Assembly: GCA_020696885.1 (NCBI GenBank)
Contig: JAJFMS010000243.1
Coordinates: forward strand, 1-6,086
Direction of reading: 5' to 3'
DNA length: 6,086 nucleotides
DNA from: Armatimonadota bacterium
GTDB lineage: Bacteria; Armatimonadota; SYMT01
The notes beneath the pieces were generated by a model that saw nothing but the letters and a program-made list of their open reading frames with translations, ran no database searches and was not told the origin of the DNA. Made by a program: the position numbers and the translations under genes. The stretch's first letter is position 1, and each line of letters opens with the position of its first letter. This document shows positions 5,714-6,086 of the stretch, in pieces.

Positions 5714-6086
5714 ATGTCTCGATCTCGATCCGCCGCCCGCGGCGCGGCAGCGCTCACACTGTTCGGCGGTCTGCTACTGGCTCTGCCGCGACCTCCGGCC
5801 CTCGCCCAGGGGAAGCAGGGCGCGGCGGCGAAGCGCGCGGCGCCGGTGGTGGCCCCGGGCGACCTGGCCATCCTGGATGCGGGCGGCGCCGTGGTCGGCC
5901 AATGCCCGCTGAAGCACACCACGGTGAATGCGGAGGTCTCCGGGTTCGTTTCCCGGGTAACCGTGAAGCAGGAGTTCACCAACCCGAGCAAGACCCCGAT
6001 CGAAGCGGTCTATACCTTCCCGCTGCCGGCGGACGCCGCGGTGGACGACATGAAGATGACCCTTGGTGATCGCACCATCGAGGGGA
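5714..6086 (+). CDS. Exported VIT-domain protein, N-terminal part (gene continues past the right edge)
   Basis: This is an open frame of 124 complete codons from ATG 5714 to the end of the window. Residues 1-31 form a signal peptide: Arg-rich start, hydrophobic core at about 11-24 and an ALA-Q cleavage site after residue 31. A low-complexity Ala/Lys stretch follows. From about residue 55, and clearly from CPLKHTTVNAEVSGFVSRVT (64-83) through QEFTNPSKTPIEAVYTFPLP (86-105), it matches the start of a VIT (vault protein inter-alpha-trypsin) domain, including the characteristic F.N......EA.Y.FPLP segment. In bacteria such proteins usually continue into a von Willebrand A domain with a metal-ion adhesion site and are secreted or envelope-bound adhesion or binding proteins. 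The vWA part would be outside the window, so it is predicted, not seen. The gene is divergent from the sensor kinase and shares the intergenic region with it. Confidence 0.9.
   Translation, partial: MSRSRSAARGAAALTLFGGLLLALPRPPALAQGKQGAAAKRAAPVVAPGDLAILDAGGAVVGQCPLKHTTVNAEVSGFVSRVTVKQEFTNPSKTPIEAVYTFPLPADAAVDDMKMTLGDRTIEG

Overview
The window is GC-rich bacterial chromosomal DNA with five protein-coding genes. Four lie on the minus strand and one, at the right edge, on the plus strand. A secreted FG-GAP/ASPIC-UnbV (CRTAC1-type) protein next to a TPR lipoprotein, together with a VIT-domain protein and a large dCache histidine kinase, is a gene content I associate with Acidobacteriota, Gemmatimonadota, Planctomycetota and related lineages. 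There is no rRNA or marker gene here to decide between them, so the phylum is an inference.

Layout from left to right: (1) positions 1-342, minus strand, hold the N-terminal 114 residues of a GAF-domain protein that continues beyond the left edge. (2) 503-2191, minus, is a complete exported FG-GAP repeat protein ending in an ASPIC/UnbV domain. (3) 2264-3307, minus, is a TPR-repeat lipoprotein 72 bases upstream of it, probably in the same operon. (4) 3308-3494 is an intergenic spacer with an imperfect inverted repeat built of G-rich heptamers. (5) 3495-5309, minus, is a complete membrane sensor histidine kinase (two membrane segments, dCache sensor, HAMP, HisKA, HATPase_c) with no receiver domain. 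(6) 5310-5713 is a 404-base divergent intergenic region dominated by a second, perfect inverted repeat of heptamers with G-quadruplex spacing. (7) 5714-6086, plus, is the N-terminus of an exported VIT-domain protein that runs off the right edge.

Functionally, the window joins cell-envelope proteins of protein-interaction type (TPR lipoprotein, calcium-binding-type beta-propeller, VIT protein) with signalling proteins (dCache histidine kinase, GAF protein). The TPR and FG-GAP genes probably work as a pair on the outside of the cytoplasmic membrane. A link between the kinase and its neighbours is suggested only by position.

The least ordinary feature is the pair of intergenic elements on either side of the kinase gene. 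Both are made of degenerate 7-base units (consensus GGATGAA at 3323-3439, GGGTGTT at 5413-5598). Both have the same plan: a G-rich array on the plus strand, a spacer, then the inverted C-rich array.
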